From positions 434,001-498,000 of the forward strand of contig CAWDHQ010000002.1 in assembly GCA_963802215.1 (NCBI GenBank): DNA of 64,000 nt, in the 5' to 3' direction. The notes beneath the pieces are model-generated. The model searched no databases. It was not told the origin of the DNA and was given only the letters and a program-made list of their open reading frames with translations. A program made the translations under genes and the position numbers. Every line of letters begins with the position of its first letter. Position 1 is the stretch's first letter. This DNA is from SHZI01 sp963802215 (GTDB lineage: Bacteria > Pseudomonadota > Gammaproteobacteria > Steroidobacterales > GCA-2729495). Of the stretch, positions 17,081 through 25,582 are shown in pieces.

Positions 17081-17104
17081 GTTATAGACCGGTTACAAAC
17101 CGGT
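17081..17104 (-). promoter_or_regulatory. candidate cysA operon promoter with PhoB-box-like direct repeat
   Basis: Read on the minus strand, two AACCGGT heptamers separated by TTGT (11-bp period) precede TATAAC, a plausible -10 box (17081-17086). The same bases also form an inverted repeat (ACCGGTT-ACA-AACCGGT, 17088-17104) because ACCGGT is self-complementary. No -35 consensus lies at normal spacing, which fits an activator-dependent promoter. Seven-base repeats with 4-base spacers are the usual site layout for PhoB-type regulators, and this operon encodes one. The repeat ends only 1 nt from the -10, closer than in classical Pho boxes. Confidence 0.45.
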
Positions 17105-17106
17105 TG

Positions 17107-17201
17107 CCGTAGGAGCGCCTTCAGGCGCGACGGGTATCCCCCGGCAGGAGCGTCTCAGCGACAGAGGGGGATACCCGTCGCGCCTGAAGGCGCTCCTACG
17201 G
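17107..17201. repeat. REP-type inverted repeat (BIME-like), 35-bp perfect arms
   Basis: Arms 17107-17141 and 17167-17201 are exact reverse complements, with a 25-nt loop. Each arm begins with GTAGGAGCGCCTTCAGGCGC, which contains its own small palindrome, followed by GACGGGTATCCCC. The right arm supplies the TAG stop (17196-17198) of the MFS gene. The left arm lies just upstream of the cysA promoter. It could end MFS transcription and insulate cysA. Confidence 0.9.
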
Positions 17202-18506
17202 CGGCAGGGTCTGGCCCCGCGTCTCGATCACCCAGGGAATGAACAGCAGGCCGACGAGGGGCACGAAGGCCACGGCGAACAGGGCGTTGAGGATGACGGA
17301 GGGCGCCCCCGCCCCCGCGGCGGCCACCGCGCCGACGACGAAGGGTCCGGCCGCGGCCACCACCCGGCCGATGTTGTAGCAGAACCCGGATCCCGTCGCC
17401 CGCAGCCGGGTGGGGAACAGCTCGGGCAGGTAGTAGGTGAAGCTGCCGAATACCCCGAAGACGCTGAGCCCGATGAAGAAGTACATGTACAGGCGGGCCT
17501 CGTTCGGGATATCCAGGCCGAACGTGGCCATCAGCGACAGGGTCGCGACGCCAAAGTAGATCGCGAACATGGGGCGGCGGCCGAGGCGCTTCGCGATCGG
17601 TATGGTCAGCAGCGTGCCGATGAGGCCGCCGAGGTTGAAGGCGGTGGTGGCGATGGTCTTCCAGCTTTCCACGAGGGCGCTGGTGGCCGCCTTGTCGAGC
17701 CCGGCAGCCGCCGCCTCGACCTGGCCCAGGGTGGCGCTGACCACCGGTATGAAGGCGTTGCAGCTCCACCAGGTCAGCAGTGCGACGAACGTCATCAACA
17801 GCGCGCTGCGGGTCCGCGGCCAGAAGACGGGGTTGAACAATTCCCTGATGCGGGGCGGGGCCTGCGCCTTCGCCGTGCTGACCCAGCGGTCTGGTTCCTT
17901 GACGTACAGGCGGACCACCAGGGCGGCGGCGGCGGGCAGAAGGCCAAACAGGAGAACGAATCGCCAGCTCGTCTCGGGACTCTCCGTCATCAGGTTGCCG
18001 GCCACGAGGGCATTCACGCCCGTCGCCAGGAAGAGGCCGAAGGGCGCAGCGGTATACAGCAGGGCACCCGCCTCGACGCGATGTTCATCGTCCACGACTT
18101 CGGCGACCATCGCGGCGCCGGCCGCCCATTCGCCCCCGATCCCCAGGCTTGCGATCAACCGGCATGCCGTGAGTTGCCAGATGTCGGTGACGAACGCGCA
18201 GGACGCCGTGCCGACGGCGTAGAGGACCATGGTGATCATCAGCGTCCGCCGGCGACCGAACCGGTCGCTGATGGGACCGAAGATCACGCCGCCCACTGCC
18301 CAGCCGATCAGGAACAGGGACGTGAGCAGCCCGGTCCAGTAGAGGGTCGCCGACCGGGCCTCCGGCGAGCCCAGGGGCAGTCCGAGCAGGGTGGGCACCG
18401 CGTTGGGTGCCACGTAGTTGAAGAGCAGGCCATCGAAAACGTCGAAGCCCCACCCGAGCCAGGCGGCAGCGAGGACGGTCCACTGGTAGCGGGTGAAGCG
18501 CAGCAT
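17196..18506 (-). CDS. MFS transporter (metabolite:H+ symporter-like)
   Basis: 436 residues with 12 predicted membrane helices. The loop 2-3 motif is GPISDRFGRRRTLM, and GGEWAAGAAMVAEVV in TM4 is typical of the sugar/aromatic-acid symporter group. The C-terminus ends in ETRGQTLPP, as in many family members, directly at the REP-derived stop. It is divergent from the dmeR-like gene. The substrate is unknown; no catabolic genes adjoin it. Confidence 0.9.
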   Translation of the reverse strand: MLRFTRYQWTVLAAAWLGWGFDVFDGLLFNYVAPNAVPTLLGLPLGSPEARSATLYWTGLLTSLFLIGWAVGGVIFGPISDRFGRRRTLMITMVLYAVGTASCAFVTDIWQLTACRLIASLGIGGEWAAGAAMVAEVVDDEHRVEAGALLYTAAPFGLFLATGVNALVAGNLMTESPETSWRFVLLFGLLPAAAALVVRLYVKEPDRWVSTAKAQAPPRIRELFNPVFWPRTRSALLMTFVALLTWWSCNAFIPVVSATLGQVEAAAAGLDKAATSALVESWKTIATTAFNLGGLIGTLLTIPIAKRLGRRPMFAIYFGVATLSLMATFGLDIPNEARLYMYFFIGLSVFGVFGSFTYYLPELFPTRLRATGSGFCYNIGRVVAAAGPFVVGAVAAAGAGAPSVILNALFAVAFVPLVGLLFIPWVIETRGQTLPP

Positions 18507-18562
18507 GCGCGGCGCATGGTAGCAGCACCCGGGCGGCTTTCAGCTTGCGGCGGTAAGGGTCC

Positions 18563-18591
18563 TTGACCTATCCCCCTGGAGGGGATAACAA
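18563..18591 (+). promoter_or_regulatory. promoter with CsoR/RcnR-type operator for the dmeR-dmeF-like genes
   Basis: TTGACC (18563-18568) and TAACAA (18586-18591) are spaced 17 nt apart. The spacer holds an inverted repeat TATCCCC-CTGGA-GGGGATA (18569-18587). G/C tracts flanked by A/T arms are the known operator style of the CsoR/RcnR/FrmR family, and the first gene downstream encodes such a repressor. The placement would block RNA polymerase directly, which fits autoregulation relieved by metal. Confidence 0.65.
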
Positions 18592-18622
18592 TGGCCGCCT
18601 TCAAAGTCGTCGGGACGCGTCC

Positions 18623-18934
18623 ATGTCTGCCGCCAGAACCACCGCGCACGCCCCGGGCCACGACGCCGTAACTCATCGCACGCACAAGGACGTGGTGAAC
18701 CGGCTGCGTCGCGCCACCGGTCACCTGCAGACCATCAGCGGGATGATCGAATCCGGGCGGGACTGCGCTGACATCGCCCAGCAGCTCCACGCCGTCATCC
18801 GTGCGCTGGAGGAGGCCAAGTCCACGCTGATCCACGATCACATCGAGCATTGCCTCGAGGACGCCATCGGGCCGACCAGCCGCGACCAGCGCGCCACCAT
18901 CGAGGGCTTCAAGAAGATCAGCCGCTACCTCTAG
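18623..18934 (+). CDS. dmeR: metal-sensing CsoR/RcnR-family repressor (DmeR-like)
   Basis: 103 residues from the ATG at 18623, all helical. The family core is present: HKDVVNRLRRATGHLQTISGMIESGRDCADIAQQL, then LIHDHIEHCLEDAI. The Cys in RDCADI and the His residues in GHLQ and IHDHIEH match the Ni/Co-binding pattern of RcnR/DmeR better than the Cys-His-Cys pattern of copper CsoR. It is followed after 22 nt by a CDF exporter, the same pairing as in rhizobial dmeRF. Metal loading on the tetramer would release the operator at 18569-18587. Confidence 0.88.
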   Translation: MSAARTTAHAPGHDAVTHRTHKDVVNRLRRATGHLQTISGMIESGRDCADIAQQLHAVIRALEEAKSTLIHDHIEHCLEDAIGPTSRDQRATIEGFKKISRYL

Positions 18935-18956
18935 CGGCGGGCGGAGAGAGCAGACC

Positions 18957-20069
18957 ATGTCACTGATGCGCAACGCGCTGGACTGGCTGGGCTTCGGCGA
19001 GAAGGGGCACGCAGCCGGGCACACCCATCAAGGACATGGCCACAGCCACGACGGTGGCCATGCCCACACCCACGGCGTCATCGATCCCACGATCGCGACG
19101 ACCGAGCGGGGGATCTGGGCCATCAAGTGGTCCTTCGTGATCCTGGCCATCACTGCCGTCTTCCAGGTCTTCATCGTCATCCTGTCGGGCAGCGTCGCGC
19201 TCCTGGCGGACACCATTCACAACGTGGGCGACGCCGCCACCGCGATCCCGCTATGGATCGCCTTTGCCTTCGCGCGCCGCAAGCCCAGCGACCAGTTCAC
19301 GTACGGCCTGGGCCGGGTGGAAGACCTGGCGGGAATGATCATCGTGGGACTGATCCTGTTCAGTGCCCTCGTCGCCGGGTACCAGACCATTGACCGACTG
19401 ATCAATCCCCAGGAGATCAAGTTTCTCGGTGCGGTCGCGGCAGCCGGCGTCATCGGTTTCATCGGCAACGAGATCGTGGCCGTCTTTCGCATCCGGGTTG
19501 GCCGGGAGATCAACAGCGCGGCGCTCATTGCCGATGGCTATCACGCCCGGGTCGACGGGCTCACGAGCCTGGCGGTTGTCGGTGGGGCCGTTGGTGTCCG
19601 GCTGGGATTTCCACTCGCGGACCCGCTCGTGGGCGGGCTGATCACGATCCTCATCTTCGGCATCGTCTGGCAGTCGGCCCGCGCGGTTTTCACCCGCGCG
19701 CTGGATGGCGTCGAGCCGGAGTTCACGGCCCTGCTCCGGCACACGGGTGAGCATGTGCCTGGCGTCAGGGGCATCCAGAATGTCCGCACGCGCTGGATCG
19801 GGCATCGCATGTATGCCGAGGCGGACGTGGTGGTTGACGATTCGCTGCTCGTGCGGGAAGCCGCGATAATCACGGAGAAGCTGCAGGCCCAGGCCGGGAA
19901 GCACCTGCCTGCCCTGGCCTCATTGCGGCTTGCCCTGGCGACGGGCATCGATCCGGAGGAAGCCGGCCGGGCACGGCAGAATCCGGCGCCGCCCCATGAC
20001 CATGGCGAGGCCCATAAGGGCCACGATCATGACCACGAGCACGGTGGCGAGCACGGTCACACGCACTAG
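18957..20069 (+). CDS. dmeF: cation diffusion facilitator exporter (DmeF-like) with His-rich termini
   Basis: 370 residues. Six membrane helices with the CDF metal site residues in TM2 (ADTIHNVGDA) and TM5 (ADGYHARVDG). A cytoplasmic C-terminal domain follows (GVRGIQNVRTRWIGHRMYAEADVVVDD). The N-terminus (HTHQGHGHSHDGGHAHTHG) and C-terminus (HDHGEAHKGHDHDHEHGGEHGH) are His-rich loading tails. In this family it exports divalent cations (Co, Ni, possibly Zn) by proton antiport. Its partner repressor suggests cobalt or nickel. The GGCGGAGAGAG before the ATG is the ribosome site. Confidence 0.93.
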   Translation: MSLMRNALDWLGFGEKGHAAGHTHQGHGHSHDGGHAHTHGVIDPTIATTERGIWAIKWSFVILAITAVFQVFIVILSGSVALLADTIHNVGDAATAIPLWIAFAFARRKPSDQFTYGLGRVEDLAGMIIVGLILFSALVAGYQTIDRLINPQEIKFLGAVAAAGVIGFIGNEIVAVFRIRVGREINSAALIADGYHARVDGLTSLAVVGGAVGVRLGFPLADPLVGGLITILIFGIVWQSARAVFTRALDGVEPEFTALLRHTGEHVPGVRGIQNVRTRWIGHRMYAEADVVVDDSLLVREAAIITEKLQAQAGKHLPALASLRLALATGIDPEEAGRARQNPAPPHDHGEAHKGHDHDHEHGGEHGHTH

Positions 20070-20075
20070 CGCCAG

Positions 20076-20894
20076 TCAGGACCACCACTTGCTCTGGGCC
20101 AGCCTGGCCATCCGCCGGTAGACGCCCCGCGGCCACAGTCGCTGCTGGTAGAGCGGGATGCCCGCCCGCCAGTTCGCGACCACCACGACCTCTTCCTCGC
20201 GCGTCGCCAGCTTTTTCACGATCAGGCGGCCCGCCTCCGCTGCGTCCATCCCGGAGCCCCGGCCCCACTTGCTGTCCCTGCCCACCTTGCTGCCGTCGGC
20301 CTTGAAGGCATTGGCATTTACGCTGGATTTGACTGCCGCGATGATCAGGGTCGAGAAGTGGATGTTGTCCGGTGCATGCTCGGCACGCAGGGCATCGCAC
20401 AGTCCGTGCACGGCATGCTTGGACGCGCAGTAGGCGCTGCGATTCGGGATCCCGAACTTTCCTGCAACGCTCGAGGTCACCACGACGTGGCCGCCACCCT
20501 GGGCACGCATCAGCGGCAGCACTGCATGTATGTGCGCCGCCGGACCCATGACGTTGACCTCGAAGATGGTCCGGAAGACGTCGAGCGTGGTCTCGGCGAA
20601 GCGGCTGCGCTGGGAGATTCCAGCGTTGCAGACCAGGACGTCGATCCGGCCCATCCGTTGGCTCACAAGGGCGACCTTGCCGGAAATGGCGGCGTAGTCG
20701 GTGACGTCCATTGGCAGTACAAGGTGATCACCGGGGGTCATCCGCCCCCTGACGCGCTCGAGCTCGTCGGCGCGCCGGGCGGAGAGAACGACCCTCGCGC
20801 CCGCCTCGCCGAAAGCCACCGCGAGCCCCTCGCCGACGCCGGATGAAGCGCCGGTGATCCAGACAACCTTATTGCGGAACATGCCGGGGCCCAT
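20076..20894 (-). CDS. short-chain dehydrogenase/reductase
   Basis: About 272 residues. Rossmann motif TGASSGVGEGLA, NAG motif (VLVCNAGIS), catalytic Ser in SSVAG, and YCASKHA with Tyr and Lys give a complete classical SDR. The C-terminus resembles DHRS7-like SDRs (TREEEVVVVANWRAG, then a basic amphipathic tail), suggesting membrane association. The start is uncertain: ATG at 20894 or 20882. A TATATT box lies just upstream of 20894. It is convergent with dmeF (6-nt gap). The substrate is unknown. Confidence 0.88.
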   Translation of the reverse strand: MGPGMFRNKVVWITGASSGVGEGLAVAFGEAGARVVLSARRADELERVRGRMTPGDHLVLPMDVTDYAAISGKVALVSQRMGRIDVLVCNAGISQRSRFAETTLDVFRTIFEVNVMGPAAHIHAVLPLMRAQGGGHVVVTSSVAGKFGIPNRSAYCASKHAVHGLCDALRAEHAPDNIHFSTLIIAAVKSSVNANAFKADGSKVGRDSKWGRGSGMDAAEAGRLIVKKLATREEEVVVVANWRAGIPLYQQRLWPRGVYRRMARLAQSKWWS

Positions 20895-20945
20895 CGCACG
20901 GAAATATAGCACCCGCCCACACGGTGCCCGGCGCCGCGGCACCGG

Positions 20946-21917
20946 TTACCGGCCGGCCGGCGGTGGCGGCCTGCCCCGCAAATTGGTCACCAGCCCCGAG
21001 CTGACCAGCTGGAACTCGGTCGGATACCAGAACTTCTGCCCCGTGCGGATCCAGTTCTCCAGGAACCAGTCCGGAAGGCCTCGCTTCTGCAGGTAGACGA
21101 GCTCTGCCCGGAATGCCGCCGCCACGGGGTTCGAGGAGAAGGGCTCCCAGTTGCGGGGCAGGTGCACGCCCATGCGCGCGCCTCGCTGAAGGTAGCGGAA
21201 CCGGCCCCCGGCAAATGCGGAAACGCAGGCGCTCGAGCACTCGCGGGCGGTGTAGGTGTCCAGATTCCATTCCATGATGACGGCACGGAGCCTGGTGGCT
21301 TCCGACAGTGCGCCACCCCCGCTGTCGAGCCGGATCCGGCGCACCCCCGGGTGCGCGAGCAGAAGCGCCTGCACGGCGTCGGACACGCCGAATCCCAAGC
21401 CGCCGTTCACCGTGATTTCACGCCCATCGTGCAGCAGCCCGACCGTGTAGCTGTAGGGGCCAAGGGCCAGTGCCACGCGAGCGCCGATCACCTGCTCCGC
21501 GCCGAACACGAGCCCCCGCATCGTGATCAGCGCGGTGAACAGGAAGGCCGCGACCTGGACGACCCGCCCGGTGCGCCGGGAGTCCTGCGCCAGGGTGCGC
21601 CGTGCCCCGCAGCTCCACAAACCCACCATCTGCCACAAGGGAACCAGAGCGATCTGCACGAACTGCAGACCGGATGCCGCGGCGAACCTGGGGAGCGTGT
21701 CGGCATACGCAAAGCTTCCCGCGACCGCGATCCGCGGTACGAGCCACCACAGCAGGACCGAGAGGCCCACGCAGTTGACCCACCACGTGACGCCCGGGCC
21801 CAGCTCCCCGCGCCAGTGTCGAACGATGTAGCCGGCCACGGGGTTCCGGCTAGTGGCCGAATTCCAGGACCTCTGAGGAGCGTGCTTCGCCCGGATCGAA
21901 GCGCACTGGCCGGCCAT
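20946..21917 (-). CDS. membrane protein with C-terminal ClpP-like (COG3904-type) domain
   Basis: 323 residues from the longest start; the first 25 or so overlap the MFS gene and may be untranslated. The N-terminal half has about three or four hydrophobic helices (GLSVLLWWLVPRIAVAG; LQFVQIALVPLWQMVGL; AAFLFTALITMRGLVFG). The C-terminal half (about 155-320) looks like the periplasmic ClpP-crotonase fold of COG3904: RLDSGGGALSEATRLR, then TARECSSACVSAFAGG, where the Ser of CSSAC would match the ClpP nucleophile position. Proteolytic activity is unproven. It lies downstream of the MFS gene on the same strand. Confidence 0.7.
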   Translation of the reverse strand: MAGQCASIRAKHAPQRSWNSATSRNPVAGYIVRHWRGELGPGVTWWVNCVGLSVLLWWLVPRIAVAGSFAYADTLPRFAAASGLQFVQIALVPLWQMVGLWSCGARRTLAQDSRRTGRVVQVAAFLFTALITMRGLVFGAEQVIGARVALALGPYSYTVGLLHDGREITVNGGLGFGVSDAVQALLLAHPGVRRIRLDSGGGALSEATRLRAVIMEWNLDTYTARECSSACVSAFAGGRFRYLQRGARMGVHLPRNWEPFSSNPVAAAFRAELVYLQKRGLPDWFLENWIRTGQKFWYPTEFQLVSSGLVTNLRGRPPPPAGR

Positions 21918-23214
21918 CCTTCAGCCAGACGGCCAGGGCGAAGCCAAAGACCGCCAGGTTGGCGATGCCCGTCAGGATGACTGGTCCCGAGATCATCCAG
22001 TGATCGTAGATGTAGCCGCCGGCGAAGCTGGTGGCGAGGATGCCAACGGCGCCGCACAGGCTCGCAAAGCCGATCACGGAACCGCGCACGTCGATCGGCG
22101 TCTCCTGGCCCAGGAGTCCCGTCACGGTCAGGATCACGCTCATCTGGCCAACGCCCACCAGTACCGCCCCGAGGTATCCGATTGGACCAAACGGGTTCAC
22201 CTGCAGTCCCAGCAGCGTGTAGCCGATGCCCGCTATCAGGAGCGCGGCGCAGACGCAGGCCAGGCGGTGGAAGCGGTCGATGAAAATCCCGGCGACCGGC
22301 GCCCAGAGCAGCGATGCGCCGGTGATCAGTGCGAACATGATCCCCGCCTGCTTCAGGGCGGCCGCGGAGTCGAGGCCTTCGTTCCTGCCGACCTGCTGCA
22401 GCCACAGGGACACGAACACGGCCACCAGCGTCAGGTCCGCCCGGGCGACGAATGAGCCCGCATAGCAAACCACGAGCCGTGGATTCGCGCGTCCCTGGGA
22501 TAGCCCGACGGCCAGGGCCTTGCGCAGGCTGACCTTTCGTGAATGGCCGGTCGGCGTTCCTCCCTTGAGTCCTGTCTGCATGATGATGGCCGTCACCACG
22601 GCCAGCCCGGCCATGGCCAGCAGCATGTAGCGCCCTGCATCCGCGGCGCTCGCACCCTGGGCCTGGAACACTGCGGGCAGACCCGGCAGGATCAATCCGG
22701 CAGCGACGCCGACGCCCATGCCATTGAGAAAGCCCGTGGCGCCCGACAGCTTGCCGCGCGAGCTCTCCGCCGGATAGTCCGCCGCAGTGACTGCGATCAT
22801 GACTCCCGCAATGGAGACGCCTATGGCATAGATGAAGCGGTAGAGATAGAGGTCAAGTTCCGTCTCCGCCGTGGAATAGAGCGCGAAGCCGAGAGCCGCA
22901 ATCAGCACGCCGAGGGCAAACAGTGGCCGCCGTCCAAAGCGGTCGGAAAGGGCACCAACCACGCCGATCAGCGCCAGTGCCACGACTTCCTGCATGGTCA
23001 CGAGGAAGCCGGTGATCCGGCCCTGCTCCGATTCCGGGATGCCGACGATCTCGCTCAGCACATAAGGCTGGGAGATGCTGAGAAACGCCACGATCGGCAT
23101 GATCATGAAATTGGTGTAGAGGAAGGTCCATGCGTTGACGCCGGAGACGCCATCGGCGAACTCGATCGGTCCAATGCGGGTAGCGCGTCCCTGATTCAAT
23201 GGCGGTCCTTCCAT
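21850..23214 (-). CDS. MFS transporter
   Basis: 454 residues with 12 hydrophobic segments. The loop 2-3 motif reads GALSDRFGRRPLFALG and the symmetrical loop 8-9 region FIDRFHRLACVC. The central cytoplasmic loop is about 40 residues. It is divergent from the puuD-like gene across 227 bp that holds a GCGCC/GGATGC hairpin but no feature I can name with confidence. Polyamine or related cargo is possible from context only. Confidence 0.88.
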   Translation of the reverse strand: MEGPPLNQGRATRIGPIEFADGVSGVNAWTFLYTNFMIMPIVAFLSISQPYVLSEIVGIPESEQGRITGFLVTMQEVVALALIGVVGALSDRFGRRPLFALGVLIAALGFALYSTAETELDLYLYRFIYAIGVSIAGVMIAVTAADYPAESSRGKLSGATGFLNGMGVGVAAGLILPGLPAVFQAQGASAADAGRYMLLAMAGLAVVTAIIMQTGLKGGTPTGHSRKVSLRKALAVGLSQGRANPRLVVCYAGSFVARADLTLVAVFVSLWLQQVGRNEGLDSAAALKQAGIMFALITGASLLWAPVAGIFIDRFHRLACVCAALLIAGIGYTLLGLQVNPFGPIGYLGAVLVGVGQMSVILTVTGLLGQETPIDVRGSVIGFASLCGAVGILATSFAGGYIYDHWMISGPVILTGIANLAVFGFALAVWLKDGRPVRFDPGEARSSEVLEFGH

Positions 23215-23441
23215 CTGCTGGTTCCGGCGGTCCCTGGCTTCATGTCAGGGTCGTGCAGAGCCGAGCACTCTGAACGGGCTTTGCTGACCAAGTCAACCCG
23301 GGCAATGACCGCCGTTTGCCCGCGCTTATGTTGCTGCCAGTCAGGTCGTTCGCCCTGAAACCCGCGCCGGATGCGGGTTCGCAGTAGTTTCCTTAAGCAG
23401 GTCTGGCGGCCCGGCGGCCGGTCTGGCACCGTACCCGCACC

Positions 23442-24203
23442 ATGCGCAGAGTCCGGCCCATCATCGGCGTCATCTCGGACCGGCGCACCCTGGGGCAACA
23501 CCCCTTTCAGGTGCAGGGCGAGAAATACCTCACGGCCATCGTGGCCGGGGCGGGCGGCTATCCCGTGGGCCTGCCGGTGCTCGGGCCATCCCTCGAAGAC
23601 GGTTTCGACCTGCTGGAAGTCCTCGAGTCGCTCGACGGGCTCCTGCTGACCGGTTCGCCGTCCAACGTCGAGCCCCACCGCTACCAGGGCCCGGCGAGCC
23701 GCGCGGGCACGCTGCACGACCCGGAGCGCGACCATTCCGCCTTTGAGCTGATCCCCGCCGTGGTCCGGGAGGGCATTCCGCTGTTCGCCGTCTGCCGCGG
23801 CTTCCAGGAGCTCAACGTGGCCTACGGCGGCAGCCTGCACCAGGAAGTCCACAACGTACCCGGGATGCTCAATCACCGGGAGGACAAGAGCGCACTGCTC
23901 GAAGACCAGTACGCGCCCGTGCACGAGGTGCGCTTCACGCCCGGCGGCATGCTGGCGCGGATCACCGGCAGGGACGCCGCCATGGTGAACTCCGTCCACT
24001 CCCAGGGCGTGGACCAGCTGGGCGCCGGGCTGGTCATCGAGGGCACGACTCCAGACGGCCTCGTCGAGGCGGTGACGGTCGCGGGTGCCCCGGGATTCGT
24101 GCTTGGCGTGCAGTGGCACCCCGAATGGCGGGTGCGCGAGAGCGAAGTATCCATGGCGATTTTTCGGGCGTTTGGCGACGCCTGTCGGAGTTACCGGGCA
24201 TGA
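23442..24203 (+). CDS. puuD: gamma-glutamyl-gamma-aminobutyrate hydrolase family protein (PuuD/SpuA)
   Basis: 253 residues, class I glutamine-amidotransferase fold. Nucleophile Cys in FAVCRGFQELN, catalytic His and Glu in VQWHPEWR, and the LLLTGSPSNVEP segment are typical of PuuD. In the glutamylated putrescine route it releases GABA (or a related acid) from the gamma-glutamyl conjugate. The stop overlaps the next ATG (ATGA). It is the first gene of a five-gene set matching Pseudomonas spuA-spuB-spuC plus a puuB-type oxidase. Confidence 0.9.
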   Translation: MRRVRPIIGVISDRRTLGQHPFQVQGEKYLTAIVAGAGGYPVGLPVLGPSLEDGFDLLEVLESLDGLLLTGSPSNVEPHRYQGPASRAGTLHDPERDHSAFELIPAVVREGIPLFAVCRGFQELNVAYGGSLHQEVHNVPGMLNHREDKSALLEDQYAPVHEVRFTPGGMLARITGRDAAMVNSVHSQGVDQLGAGLVIEGTTPDGLVEAVTVAGAPGFVLGVQWHPEWRVRESEVSMAIFRAFGDACRSYRA

Positions 24204-25555
24204 GTTCCATGACTGAAGAGCAGCTGCGCGAATGGCTCGTTGACAACAAGATCGACGAAGTCGAGGCCGTGGTGGCCGACATGGCGGGTGTCGCGCGGGG
24301 CAAGTACATGCCGGCGCGCAAGTTCACGGAGCAGGGCGGCATGCGCCTGCCCGAGTCCGTCTTCATCCAGTCGGTAACGGGCGAGTACATCGACGATTAT
24401 CTCGAGGAAGGCGTGATGAATCCCGCGGACCGGGACATGGTGGCGAAGCCCGACCTGGAGACGCTGCGGCTCGTGCCCTGGGGCGAGGAGCCCACCTGCT
24501 GCGTGATCCACGACTGCTACACGCAGGAGGGAAATCCGGTGGACATCGCGCCCCGGCAGGTCCTGCGCCGGATCATGGGCATGTTCCGGGAGAAGGGACT
24601 GGTCCCAGTGGTGGCGCCGGAGATCGAGTTCTACCTCGTCAAGCGCAACACTGATCCGGATTACCCGCTGGAGCCGCCCATTGGCCGCTCCGGCCGCAAG
24701 GAAACCGTCCGCCAGCCCTACAGCATGGACGCCGTTGACGAATTCGAGCCCTTCATCGAGGACATTTACGACTATTGCGAGATCCAGCGTCTGCACGTCG
24801 ACAACCTGGCCCACGAGAGCGGCACCGCCCAGCTGGAGATCAATTTCCAGCACGGCGATGCCGTGGAACTGTCCGACCAGATGTTCCTGTTCAAGCGCAC
24901 GATCCGCGAGGCGGCGATGCGCCACGAGATCTACGCGACCTTCATGGCGAAGCCCATGGAGAACGAGCCGGGAAGCTCCATGCACTGGCACATCAGCCTC
25001 CGGCGCAGCGATGGCACCAATGCTTTTTCGAACGCCGATGGTTCCGAAAGCGACATTTTCCGCAACTTCATCGGCGGGCTGCAGAAGTATGGGGCGGAGA
25101 CCACAATCTTCCTGGCGCCCTACGTGAATTCCTACCGTCGCTTCACCCGTTACATGTCGGCGCCGATCAACCTCGAATGGGGCTATGACAATCGGACGGT
25201 CGGGCTGCGCGTGCCGCAGTCCGACCCCGACAACCGCCGCATCGAGAACCGGATCGCAGGCGCCGACGTGAACCCCTACCTGGCCATCGCCGCGTCGCTG
25301 GCGTGCGGCCTGCTGGGCATCGAGGAGAACCTCCAGCCGGGCGTCCCCGAGCAGGGCAACGCCTACAAGCGGCCATTCGCCCTGCCTGGCAGCCTGTCCG
25401 ACGCCCTGGACCGGCTGGAGCGCAGCGACCGGCTACGGGCCCTGATGGGCGACCGGTTCGTGAAGATCTACAGTGCCATGAAGCGGCAGGAGTACCAGGC
25501 CTTCTTCGAGGTCATATCTCCTTGGGAGCGCGAATTCCTGCTATTGAATGTCTGA
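24200..25555 (+). CDS. puuA: glutamine synthetase-family gamma-glutamylpolyamine synthetase (PuuA/SpuB)
   Basis: 451 residues from the ATG at 24200, which overlaps the puuD stop. Glutamine-synthetase catalytic features are visible: EIEFYLVKR, the HVDNLAHESGTAQLEINF segment, SMHWHISL, and the substrate loop region APYVNSYRRF followed by NRTVGLRVP. The C-terminal adenylylation loop of housekeeping GlnA is absent. It ligates glutamate to putrescine or a related polyamine using ATP. It could also act on other amines, as the family is broad. Confidence 0.9.
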   Translation: MSSMTEEQLREWLVDNKIDEVEAVVADMAGVARGKYMPARKFTEQGGMRLPESVFIQSVTGEYIDDYLEEGVMNPADRDMVAKPDLETLRLVPWGEEPTCCVIHDCYTQEGNPVDIAPRQVLRRIMGMFREKGLVPVVAPEIEFYLVKRNTDPDYPLEPPIGRSGRKETVRQPYSMDAVDEFEPFIEDIYDYCEIQRLHVDNLAHESGTAQLEINFQHGDAVELSDQMFLFKRTIREAAMRHEIYATFMAKPMENEPGSSMHWHISLRRSDGTNAFSNADGSESDIFRNFIGGLQKYGAETTIFLAPYVNSYRRFTRYMSAPINLEWGYDNRTVGLRVPQSDPDNRRIENRIAGADVNPYLAIAASLACGLLGIEENLQPGVPEQGNAYKRPFALPGSLSDALDRLERSDRLRALMGDRFVKIYSAMKRQEYQAFFEVISPWEREFLLLNV

Positions 25556-25582
25556 GACAAGTTTTTCGGAAGGGCAGCGGTC

